Shown in pieces: positions 19,261-27,691 of a stretch of DNA of 64,000 nt. Source of the DNA: Mesorhabditis belari (taxonomy: Eukaryota; Nematoda; Chromadorea; Rhabditida; Rhabditidae). The stretch spans positions 992,001 to 1,056,000 of the forward strand of contig CAUEEP010000925.1 of NCBI GenBank assembly GCA_958450365.1. Direction: 5' to 3'. The stretch's first letter is position 1; each line of letters begins with the position of its first letter. Made by a program: the position numbers and the translations under genes. Below the pieces are notes generated by a model, which did not search any database, had not been told where the DNA came from, and was given only the letters and a program-made list of their open reading frames with translations.

Positions 19261-19346
19261 ATCGGTGACGCGGATTCTATGCTGGAAAGGACGGGACACA
19301 TTTTTCGAGGGATCATCCTCAACATTTCGACGTTTAGATGGAATCG
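19261..19346 (+). pseudogene. Relic of IFT80 exon 5
   Basis: This 86-bp stretch matches the fifth exon of the IFT80 remnants at 34032-34117 and 44196-44281, including the TTTAG acceptor, the terminal TGGAATCG and the GTTAGT donor. Flanking intron sequence is also retained to about 19450, where a Tc3-like element interrupts it. It is a solitary exon and cannot make a product. Confidence 0.7.
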
Positions 19347-19449
19347 GTTAGTGCCTATAGTAAGCCTGGAGAAAATGGTAACAATTACTTCAAGTGAAGA
19401 GTTTAGAAGCTACTTAAAATGGTACTATAACCCGGGCAAGGCCTTGATG

Positions 19450-19765
19450 TAAGGTGTGTTGAAAAATGATAGGACCAACCCTAAATTTTACACTTTTTTG
19501 GCTATGAAATTTAATAACGCAAAATAGCTTTTAAATCCTAGATATATATATATATACAAAAATAGGCATATATACCATTTTTAACGTTATCTGAAAAACT
19601 TTCAAAAAAATTAGTTTTGAAGCAGCCATTCGAGAAAATCGATGTTGTGACGTTCCAGAAAAGCTTTAGTGGATTCGCTGCCATGAATTGAAGCATTACC
19701 CTGTTGAAAAATATAGTGTTTCCCTCGATTTTGTGTTTCCCTCGATTTTGTATGTTTCCGTTCAT
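19450..19765 (-). mobile_element. Tc3-like transposon remnant
   Basis: The terminal sequence AGGTGTGTTGAAAAATGATA, followed by GGACCAACCC, abuts a TA, as in Tc1/mariner elements. Inside, a minus-strand frame reads IFQQGNASIHGSESTKAFLE then RHNIDFLEW, matching the second catalytic region of Tc3 transposases with Gly in place of the catalytic Asp. The element is internally deleted. The same insertion in the same host sequence is seen at 60545-60900. Confidence 0.65.
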
Positions 19766-20027
19766 TTTTTCACTGTAACAATCAAAAATCAGGCATAAAT
19801 TTGATTACTTTATGTTTTCAAGGTTCAATCTTATTTATTAGAAATTATTATTGAGAAATTTATTTCTTGAAATACTGATAAGAAAGCGCCCACAAGAAAA
19901 CGGTTAAGTTTTATGAGCGTTAATATAATGTTGACATTTTCTGGTAAGCATAAATATTACTTCTAATAGAAAGCTAAGTCCTAATGATAAAAGAATGCGA
20001 TTTTGAAACTTTACTCTAGTTTTTTCA
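19766..20027. repeat. Dispersed repeat (family of 15040-15190)
   Basis: It contains CACTGTAACAATCAAAAATC and, further on, AGCGTTAATATAATGTTGAC. Both recur in the same order at 30710-30960 and 40700-40955, next to the IFT80 regions. Confidence 0.5.
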
Positions 20028-20310
20028 GGAATGGTCCACACTAAACCCCATATTTTTACACGCCCATCGGATACAAACGCCTATCAAACATGGGAGGTCG
20101 AATGCCGTAAAAAATATTTTGCTCCTGTCAAACCAGTTCCTGATATGGAATGAAGTGGAGACGCCGGCGTGTCAGGCCTGAGTTCGTGGTGATAAAATAA
20201 TTTCGAAACGATTTTATGGGGAAACCCAAAGATACAAACTTTGCAATTTTGCAAGAAAATCATTGTTATCGGCTTGTTTTGGCCATTTTTGAAGCTCCGC
20301 CCACTTGCCT
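20028..20310 (-). mobile_element. Second MITE copy, one terminal repeat lost
   Basis: Reverse-orientation relative of 18911-19218, starting with the terminal GGAATGGTCCACACTAAAC. It diverges by scattered substitutions and ends in GCTCCGCCCACTTGCC without the far terminal repeat. The two copies flank an IFT80 exon relic and a Tc3-like remnant. Confidence 0.65.
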
Positions 20311-20771
20311 TTAACAAAAGGAGGCGTGGCCATGCCCCCTTTGCCCCATCCAGTTTCCCCCATCACAGCCAGAAGCCATCAAATATTTGAAGAAACAGTT
20401 TTTTCATGCGCTTACATTTCACAAAACTTATTTACCATTTACCAAAAACTTATTTACCAAGTAACTAGTCTATGGACATTGACATCCATCCTCTTAACAC
20501 AGTCTCCTCAAACTTGAAACAAAACTTTTACTGTCGCACTTTTTTTTCAATTATTTTGTACTTTAACTTTGCAAAAATAATTTTTAATGTAAAATTATTG
20601 CATTTAAATAACATTTGGCATTTTTACTTATTTGCCCCAAAATCTATGCACTAGATTACCCCAAAAAATGCATCGATTTACGACGGATATAAGCCCAGCT
20701 CTTTCTTCATTGTTTCTATCCTCTATTTATTTTGCTTTTTCTCAAATTGAGTTACAGAAGTGAGTGTGAGG
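20311..20771. other. Intergenic and probable 5' region of the zinc-ribbon gene
   Basis: AT-rich sequence without a supported frame. TTGAGTTACAG at 20746-20756 could be a splice or trans-splice acceptor 15 bases before the zinc-ribbon ATG. Confidence 0.3.
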
Positions 20772-20936
20772 ATGCCAGACTATTGCAATGAATGTCAAGA
20801 TCCAGCCGTGTTGACTTATTGGCTCTCAAAAGACGGCCAAGAATGTGGCATGCTTTGTCCGGAATGCCTTGCAGAAGCCCAAGCGAGGGACAAGAAGCAC
20901 AAGAAGGGCAAGAAGGACACGAAGGACAAGGAATGA
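20772..20936 (+). CDS. Small zinc-ribbon-like protein, Lys-rich tail
   Basis: A complete 54-residue frame. Residues 5-32 contain a CxxC pair (YCNECQD) and, after 16 residues, CGMLCPEC, giving a likely four-cysteine zinc site with one extra Cys. The tail is strongly basic and acidic (DKKHKKGKKDTKDKE), suggesting nucleic-acid or protein contacts in the nucleus or cytoplasm. The function is unknown. The ATG follows a plausible acceptor (TTACAG, 20751-20756). A 5'-truncated relative at 5686-5821 preserves both the C-terminal cysteines and the charged tail, which supports a real coding sequence. The gene lies beside an F-box-like pseudogene in both places because they were duplicated together. Confidence 0.6.
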   Translation: MPDYCNECQDPAVLTYWLSKDGQECGMLCPECLAEAQARDKKHKKGKKDTKDKE

Positions 20937-21187
20937 CAATTTTCAATGCTAATTTCTTTTTTGATTCATCGATGCGGGGTGAAACCGAAACTTTTTGATG
21001 TTGAAATAAAAATTGTTTCAGTGGGAAAAGTTTCCAAATAGCCATATCCGCAAAATAGTTTTGAGAGTCTCCGGTTGAGTCCATGGAAAAACTCAGAAAC
21101 TAGAGCTTTTTAAATCTGCAAACGACAATTTTGTAGATAAATGACCAAAGTTCATTCACATATCACGATAAATTTTGTTCTTACAAT

Positions 21188-21268
21188 CTCGACAGGCAGA
21201 TTTTTGGCAAAGAAGCGGAAGTAGATACCATAGACTAAATAAGTAAGTGCCGTCATAAAAGTAATCTG
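21188..21268 (-). other. Second intact copy of the orphan 27-codon exon
   Basis: Same borders as 6430-6510 (TTTCAG acceptor form and GTAAGA donor) and an open frame ITFMTALTYLVYGIYFRFFA, KNLPVEI with a single residue change. It lies downstream of the minus-strand pseudogene at 21330-21785. Confidence 0.4.
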
Positions 21269-21329
21269 AAAACATACAAAGTATTGAGGGCTCAAAAAAT
21301 AAGATTACCTAAATTCTCCTTGAATTGAT

Positions 21330-21785
21330 GAAACCTATTTGGCTAAGAAAAGGTCATCTCTTACAATTTCCGAAATTTGATTTCCGAAAGATTCTTACCA
21401 TCAAAAACCTCAGATTTTGAAATTTTCAAAGCCGAACATCGATCAACCTGTGACAAGAGAAGAACGTCCTGTGATAAGGGATTGAAACAAAGAGGGGTTG
21501 ATTCACGGAATTTCGTGACTTCAAAGTCGTAGTTTTCTTCCCAACTTCCATCTTCAGAATGCCAAAGCACAGGGTTTTTCTGTGGATGTGAATCGAATGG
21601 ATTTGCTTTCCAAGGATCCGTGCTGGTTTCTGGAGAAGAATTCATCAAAATCTTCTGTTAACTTTGATCAATTCGGCCACATCTTTTGGATCCAGTTCAT
21701 CAATTACTTCCAAAACCAGATCGTGGTAGAGTTTGTCCATGGGAAAGTTGAGAAGATTGGGCATCTCGACTCAAAGTTATGCCAT
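21330..21785 (-). pseudogene. F-box-like pseudogene, sister of 6578-7016
   Basis: The start ATG (21783-21785) is followed at codon 3 by TAA, so translation ends at once. It shares the internal deletion and the frame-shifted MNSSPETSTDPWKANPFDSH stretch with the copy at 6578-7016, plus an extra small duplication near 21370-21390. The shared defects show that the segment of zinc-ribbon gene plus pseudogene was copied after the F-box-like gene had already died. Confidence 0.75.
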
Positions 21786-21789
21786 CCTG

Positions 21790-22140
21790 CCTGAGAATTG
21801 AAAGATTAGAAAAGAACAATCCGTAAATATATGGCAGAAAAGTTGGCTACAGAACAAAAACAATAAACAAAGTGGGGAGAAATGCCGGTTTTAAAGTTTG
21901 ACAAAATCTTTGATTTTTCTAAAACTTGTGATGATTCTTCAGTGCATAAACAACAATAATCAAAGTTTTTCATCTAAATGGAGCTAAAATTGACGCAAAA
22001 GTTTTCAACAGTCGCTCTTTTTAAGCAAAAGCGTGTCGTAGACCAAAAATAGCTGATTTGTCATCAAAATAATGCTTAAAAACTAGTGGGATATGCGTTT
22101 AAAAAAATATAAAACTCTATGCCAACAAGGAATAACTCAA
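21790..22140 (-). promoter_or_regulatory. Upstream block of the 21330-21785 pseudogene
   Basis: Reverse-orientation copy of the family upstream block. It ends near 22140, where an IFT80 exon relic begins. Confidence 0.45.
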
Positions 22141-22157
22141 AAAGCTTAAAATTACAA

Positions 22158-22236
22158 AACGTGTCCGGTCCTTTCCAGCATAGCATCCGCGTCACCGATA
22201 TAAAGTAGGCATTTACTTTATATCGGTGACGCGGAT
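22158..22236 (-). pseudogene. IFT80 exon 5 relic folded into a hairpin
   Basis: 22198-22158 matches the first half of IFT80 exon 5 on the minus strand. The same start is repeated in opposite orientation at 22214-22236, so 22185-22207 and 22214-22236 form a perfect 23-bp inverted repeat with a 6-base loop. 22240-22310 continues with sequence of the IFT80 intron 4 type. It looks like a foldback created by a rearrangement. Confidence 0.55.
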
Positions 22237-22249
22237 TAAACCTTTGATT

Positions 22250-22760
22250 AAAATGCATGCTCTAAAAGGTGTGGTTAAGAAAAAAGCATCCCCTAGATAT
22301 GATGTTCGTAAACTTTTCGCTTTTTTTCCTATTCCTGATTTCAGAATCCAGAAAAACGAAAAACATTTTCTGATTGCCGTGGATGGAACTACTTTGCTTC
22401 AACTGTTTCGTTATTGATAGCCATAAATGTTGAAGGATTTAGTTTAGCTATTAGCATTTCAAATCGCCAAATGACTGTCATTGTCCTCAGACTTCTTTGT
22501 TTGTTTCTTTGTTCTTTGTGTTGAGGCCCTTTCTCTGTTATATTTCAGCTTAATTCTCAGATCTCACTTATGTTCAGCGGAGAAGAATTCGATCCAGAAT
22601 GTATCAGAAGTCCTTTGGCGTTTCTAAGGCTTAGAACAAAGTCAAACTCTTCAATAAATACATCCAGCGTTAAAGTCGAACGCTATTACATTTGATTTTA
22701 TTGATTGAAGAATTTATTCATGCATAGACAGAGTAAAAGGTGAAAAAAAATCACAAAATA
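22250..22760. other. IFT80 intron-like sequence, then block R fragments
   Basis: 22240-22330 resembles 61090-61240 (ATTAAAATGCATG, CTAAAAGGTG). From about 22440 the sequence is partial block R in reverse, then the downstream region of the minus-strand pseudogene at 22934. No gene was recognised; the open frame at 22226-22417 is unsupported. Confidence 0.3.
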
Positions 22761-22933
22761 GTACTCACATATCACAATAAAATATCACCAAATAAAATCT
22801 CGTCCTCAAAAATTCAAATTTCGACAGGCACATTTTTGGCAAAAAAGCCGAAGTAGGTGCCATAGACGAAATCAGTGCTGTCATAAAAGTAGTCTGAAAA
22901 AAATACAAAGTATCGAGGCATCAATAAACAAAG

Positions 22934-24620
22934 TTAGAATTGAATCGATGAAACATATTTGGCGAAGAAAGAGCCATGGCGCACAACATAAATACAGTCA
23001 CGCTTTTCGTCGATTCTTTTCAAATAGCAATCAAAAGGACCATCAAGATAAACATAATGCACCACCTCTCTCTTGATTGGACTACGACCCATAGAACGAA
23101 GAGAATGATCAGACTCAGAACGAAAATCATCAGAAACAGATAGGGATTCAGCAGATACAGAAACAGAACGAGGATGAGAACGAGGAGGAGGAGAACGATC
23201 AATTGAACCACCAAGAGAAACAGAATGCCTAACCCGTTTCTTGATTGGACTACGATCCATAGAACGAAGAGAATCATCAGAAACAGAAAGAGATTCATAA
23301 TGCTCAACACCTCTCTTCATTGGATTACGATCCATAGAATGCAGGGATTCAGCAGATACAGAAACAGAACGAGAACGAGCAGGAGGAGAAGAACGAGAAC
23401 GATCACAATAATCAGATTCAGCAGAAACAGAAAGAGAATCATCAGAATCAGAATCATCAGAATCCTCAGGATCAGCATGAGAATCATCGGAATCAGAATG
23501 AGAATCGTCAGAATCAGAATGAGAATCATCAGAATCAGAACGAGGTTCATCAGAATCAGAACAAGGATCCTCAGAAATAGAAAGAGATGCAGCCGAAACA
23601 GAAACAGAACGAGGAAAATTAGAACGAGAACGATAACATACCCGATCCATAACCCTGTGTTTTCTCAGTGTTTCCATCATTGTATCCCTGATGAAAGTCC
23701 TGATGTTTGGTTCGCTGACCTGACGAATTTCAGGAAAGTTCTTGATCAAATCGTTAACTACAACTGCCATTTTACCCTGCACGATACAAGCGGCTCCTTC
23801 ATTTTCACTCGGAAGTCCTGATGTTTGGTTCGCTGACCTGACGAATTTCAGGAAAGTTCTTGATCAAATCGTTAACTACAACTGCCATTTTACCCTGCAC
23901 GATACAAGCGGCTCCTTCATTTTCACTCGGAATTCCGGAATTCAGAGTCCACTCAATTGTCGATTTCACTCCTCCGCGGACCTCAGTCACAAATAACTCA
24001 AGCTGAGTCTTCGAAAGTGCCGAAAAAAGTGTTGGATAAACATCAGGCCCATCATAAGGATCCACTGAGATCATTTTGCAATTTTGAAGGCTTCCATTGA
24101 TCAAAGACAACATAAGTTCTAAATGTGAATCGGAAAACCTCAATGTTGCTATATCGGTGACTTTAGCTTTTAAATTCCACAAAAAATCGTTGAAATTGTC
24201 CCCATAGAGCTTAACTTCCAACTCGTCGACTTGTTTGAAATTGGCGAAGGCCTTCTTGAGCGCCGAAAGTTTCTTCCTATCAATGAATCCCCATCCCGCG
24301 TCTGAAATCTTCAAAATCGAACATCGTTCAACTTGTGACAAGAGAAGGACTTTATGTGACAAGAAATAAAATGAAAGAGGCCTTGATTCAGGGAATTTCA
24401 TGATGAAGACTAGATCCTGGTAGCGTTTGCGCCCATCATCCAGACTTTCTCGATCATCCATCTCGACGCTAATCAAATGGATTTGTTTTCCAAAAATCCG
24501 TGCTGGTTTCTGGAGCAGAATGCACCGAAATCTTCTGTCAACTTTCATCAATTCGGGCACATCTTTTGGCTCCAATGCATCGATTACTTCCAAAACCAGA
24601 TCGTAGCAGAGTTTTTCCAT
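22934..24620 (-). pseudogene. F-box-like pseudogene with Arg-Ser/Ser-Asp tail and 118-bp duplication
   Basis: From 24620 (MEKLCYDLVLEVIDALEPKD) the family frame is open for 271 residues to PNIRTSE and stops at 23805. A second open frame from 23782 continues through a long tail (SDSDDSHSDSDDSHSDSDDS-type repeats, PMKRGVEHYE units) to FFAKYVSSIQF at 22934. The break is caused by a 118-bp tandem duplication (23701-23818 repeated from 23819), which is not a multiple of three. The 5' end is also damaged: the upstream block joins directly to CTCAATCTTCTCAAATTCCC, removing the splice acceptor and the MAELPVEM start. Confidence 0.75.
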
Positions 24621-24692
24621 CGGGAATTTGAGAAGATTGAGAAAAGATATAAAAGTCTATTCTAACAAGGAACGACTCGAAAAGCTCAAAAT

Positions 24693-25049
24693 AAGGCAGA
24701 AAAGATCACCAATCCCTTTCGGAGAGAAGAGAAGAATGATTTCACAACAGCCAAATTTCCGTTTTACCCCATCAATTGGTACCGTAGCCCACGAGGTTGT
24801 GATTTAGAATTCGAGTTTGGGTGTTGGCTCACATTTTGTTTGCAACATGTAATCCATGGTTTCATTGTGGTTTTTGGTGATTTTAAAATTTTTGTCAATC
24901 CACGAAAGAAAAGTGACAGCTTTCGGCACAAAAATTTCGGCCATAAACCCTTTTTAGCTTCCGGGCACGATTCAGAAGAAAAACCCTATTTTTCAACGAT
25001 GAATTTGCGCAAAAAAAGTCAAATTTTTGGTAAATTCTATGTACTGTAG
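24693..25049 (+). pseudogene. Head-to-head small ORF copy, start codon lost, otherwise open
   Basis: It aligns with the divergent ORF at 12784-13008, but the ATG is AAG here. The frame is then open for 118 codons: AEKITNPFRREEKNDFTTAK, FPFYPINWYRSPRGCDLEFE, then WLTFCLQHVIHGFIVVFGDF and KIFVNPRKKSDSFRHKNFGH. The second half also appears as an open stretch at 27001-27210 and 50004-50372 (minus) and 63008-63170 (plus), with mainly conservative differences. In most copies a one-base difference near GGGTGTTTGG puts the two halves in different frames. It may be a dead gene, or two exons read through. Confidence 0.4.
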
Positions 25050-25560
25050 ATACTACGATAGAACTTCACCCCATAGGAGCGTGGCGTAGTCTGAGTATAC
25101 ACCCAAAGAAACGCTCATATCTCAGCACCAATACGTTTGTTAATACGAAAAAACAGAACACTATTTTGTTTATACCGATAATATTGATAAGCAAATCTAT
25201 GGACAAGCTCTAGTGGGTCTCAATTTTGTGATGAGTGGTGAGTGGAAAACGGGTGGAGCCGTGCTCGTGAGATGATTGGTTTGCTGATTTCGATGCTGAA
25301 ATTTGAGTTTTCAAACCGGATTCTAACTAGGGAAGGGCACATAGTCATGGTTAGCTTTTGTTGCACCCAATGCACTTTATAGAATTGGGTATCAGGAATC
25401 CGATCTCTAATTCCCGATGGGAAAACTCTGCTGATGGGAAAACTATTTTAATTTTCGTCATAAAATGTAAATGTCATCAAAACTTTTATTTCTTTCAAAT
25501 AATCATAAAAACAAATTGAATGATCAATATGATTAGTTTCTCGTTATTTTATGGACTCAC
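25050..25560. other. Intergenic, no gene recognised
   Basis: Short frames only. Scraps of the F-box-like start region (AATTCCCGATGGGAAAACTC around 25405) show further decayed duplication. Confidence 0.25.
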
Positions 25561-25643
25561 CGTCCCTCGTCTTCAAGTGAACTGTTGTCGCTCTGACGTG
25601 AGTCTTCATCACTTTTTGAAGAGTTCATACTTTCGCGTTTCAT
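25561..25643 (-). CDS. Putative first exon of an unidentified gene
   Basis: On the minus strand a CTTTCAG acceptor is followed by ATAAA, an ATG and 27 open codons (MKRESMNSSKSDEDSRQSDN onward), then a GTGAGT donor. The peptide is Ser/Asp/Glu-rich. I could not find a convincing next exon on the minus strand below 25560, so this may be an isolated relic or chance. Confidence 0.25.
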
Positions 25644-25669
25644 TTTATCTGAAAGTATGATATATTTCA

Positions 25670-26040
25670 AATTATCATTTATTGAATCATAATACTAGAC
25701 TTTGTAAATTTCATAAAATTAAAAGATCAAAAATAACGAATCGTTTTGTTTTTCTTAATAATTCATTTTAAATAAGAACATTCTAATTGAAAAGAGATCA
25801 AAAAAAGTAAAGGAAAGAAGGTTAGCAGGGAGTTTTCAAAGTAAAGAAGATAAGATGATGTGTAAATGATACAAATGACAATTTGGATCTCTATTCATAG
25901 TGGATGGGGAAATTATTGTCGTGTGAATTTCTAGATATCGTAAGAAAATTGGTGAAAATCAGCAAAATCGGGCCAGATACGGGACAATTAAATACAGTCG
26001 ACTCTCGATTTAACGATTCGCTCGGGACTTGAAACCAAAG
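25670..26040 (-). mobile_element. pogo/Tigger-like element end, inverted relative to 36790-37165
   Basis: At 25990-26030 lies CAGTCGACTCTCGATTTAAC, a CAG-starting terminal typical of pogo/Tigger elements. About 370 adjacent bases match 36790-37165 and 46980-47345 in reverse orientation. No transposase frame was found in any copy. Confidence 0.5.
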
Positions 26041-26044
26041 CAGT

Positions 26045-26302
26045 AGCAGTTCTTAGGGGAACTTTTGGTCATGGTCCTCCACCAATTTTCCGTTCTATCG
26101 ATCCTGTTTCTTTCCATTTGCGGTAGACCTTGGCAGCCGCCGAAAATGTGATTCCAAACATCTCTGCAGCATCCCTAGACGACATTCCTTGACTCATATT
26201 GGCTACCAAACGTTCCTTCAAGTCGTCAGACAAGATTTTCTTTGATGGCATCTAAAGAAAACCATGTATTCAACAAGTGTGTCCAAAGTTATGACCCCCT
26301 AG
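26045..26302 (-). mobile_element. Tc1-like transposase N-terminal fragment
   Basis: From 26251 the minus strand encodes MPSKKILSDDLKERLVANMS, then SSRDAAEMFGITFSAAAKVY, the helix-turn-helix DNA-binding part of Tc1-type transposases, followed by GSIERKIGGGP and a TGA where Arg (CGA) is usual. Catalytic regions are missing. The upstream sequence GTGTCCAAAGTTATGACCCC (26281 region) is of terminal-repeat type. The left side is cut by the pogo-like end. Confidence 0.75.
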
Positions 26303-26500
26303 AAAGTGGGTGTCTCGGGTAAAGTAGCTCAAAAATACATGAGAATGAAAATAAAAGCCAAATTCATGCAGAGGTAATGAAAAGGGATAAAAACTGTATA
26401 AAATAGTCGATTTCGGTAGAAAAAGCCCTTACTAGCAAAAAGAACGAACAAATTCTAGTTTAACGCGCGAGGTGTGTCCAAAGTTGTGACCCCTGCTGTA
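26303..26500 (-). mobile_element. Second Tc1-type terminal sequence
   Basis: Read from 26500, TA-CAGCAGGGGTCACAACT continues TTGGACACACC, nearly the same as the 26281 motif and in the same orientation. This gives two direct copies of the terminal repeat about 200 bases apart. The element may be nested or have a duplicated end. Confidence 0.5.
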
Positions 26501-26509
26501 TAACCGACA

Positions 26510-26700
26510 AGTGCCGAATCATACTTTCCAATCAGGGCTACCTGGATAATCCGGGTTAATCCGGCAAATATCCAGAAATTTCCGATAATCAACCCGGGAA
26601 TAATTTTCATTATTCGGAATCATTCGGAAAAGTGCTCTACAAACGTTTTCAAGAAAAACAGTGTCAACTAGTGTATATTAGCCATAAATTTAAGTTATCG
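26510..26700 (+). repeat. Second copy of the 4567-4740 repeat
   Basis: It shares the CCCGGGAATAATTTTCATTA and TTCGGAATCATTCGG core and the neighbouring TCTACAAACGTTTTCAAGAA with 4567-4740. Confidence 0.45.
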
Positions 26701-27000
26701 TGAACCTAGTCAAAAGCTACTTTTCCGTTCAATGCAAACCAGGCCGAATCCGTGTCTAATTAGTGGGCAAAAGTAAAAATATTAACAAGGGAATGCCAAC
26801 CGGGCGTGGTGGCCGAAAGACACGAGCCATCTACCATTCGACGCCGAATTTCACGCTGATTCCGAATCTGCTGATGAGCATTTTGTCAAAAGTTATAAGC
26901 GTGCAAAGTAAAAGTAATAAGGTAATTGTATCAAAGAACGGGAAAAAAGAGCAAAAAGAGTGGAGCTGTATTGCGATGCACAAAAGATAGAAAATAATTT
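26701..27000 (-). repeat. Block R copy, reverse orientation
   Basis: It contains the reverse of the GTTGGCATTCCCTTGTTAAT and AGCGTGAAATTCGGCGTCG segments. An open frame at 26763-26990 runs through it but is not conserved in other copies. Confidence 0.45.
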
Positions 27001-27340
27001 TCAGCCTGCACCTTTTTTGCGCAAATCCAATCTTGCGAAATAGGGATTTTTCCTCTGAATCGTGTCCGGAATCCCAAAATGGCTTATTTCCGAAAGTTTC
27101 GTGGCCAAGCTGTCACTTTTCTTTTGTGAATTGACAAAAATTTTAAAGCTCAAAACCTCAATGAAACCGTGGCTTACGAGTTGCAAACAAAATATGAGCC
27201 AAATACCCAAATTCGAATTCTAAAAGACAACCTCGTGGGCTACGGTGCCAATTGATGGGGAAATTTTGCGCTTGGGAAATCATTCTTCTCTTCTCCCCGA
27301 AAGTTATTGGTGATCTTTTCTGCCAGATTTTGAGCTTTTT
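27001..27340 (-). pseudogene. Head-to-head small ORF copy, decayed
   Basis: The 3' half stays open (WLIFCLQLVSHGFIEVLSFK, IFVNSQKKSDSLATKLSEIS, then RKNPYFARLDLRKK). The 5' half has a lost start (ATC for ATG) and a roughly 10-base deletion after SAKFP. It lies divergently to the F-box-like gene at 27692. Confidence 0.4.
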
Positions 27341-27359
27341 GGGTTCTCCCTTGTTAGAA

Positions 27360-27691
27360 TAGACTTTTATGCCTTCTTAAACGCATATCTTACTAGTTTT
27401 AAGCATTGTTTTGATGACAAATCAGCTATTTTTGGTCTACGACACGTTTTTGCCTAAAAAAGGCGACTGTTGAAATCTTTTGCGTCAATTTTAGCTCTTT
27501 TTAGATGTAATGAATATTGTTGTTTATGCACTAAAGATCATCACAAGTTTTAGAGAAATCAAAGATTTTATCAAACTTCAGCTAAAAACCCGCATTTGTT
27601 TGCATTTTGTTGATTGTTTTTGTTTTGTAGCCAACTTTTCTGCCATATATTTACTGATTGTTCTTTTCTAATCTTTCTATTTTCAGGCAGC
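27360..27691 (+). promoter_or_regulatory. Upstream block of F-box-like gene 3
   Basis: Family upstream block ending in TTTTCAGGCAGC before the ATG. Confidence 0.45.
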
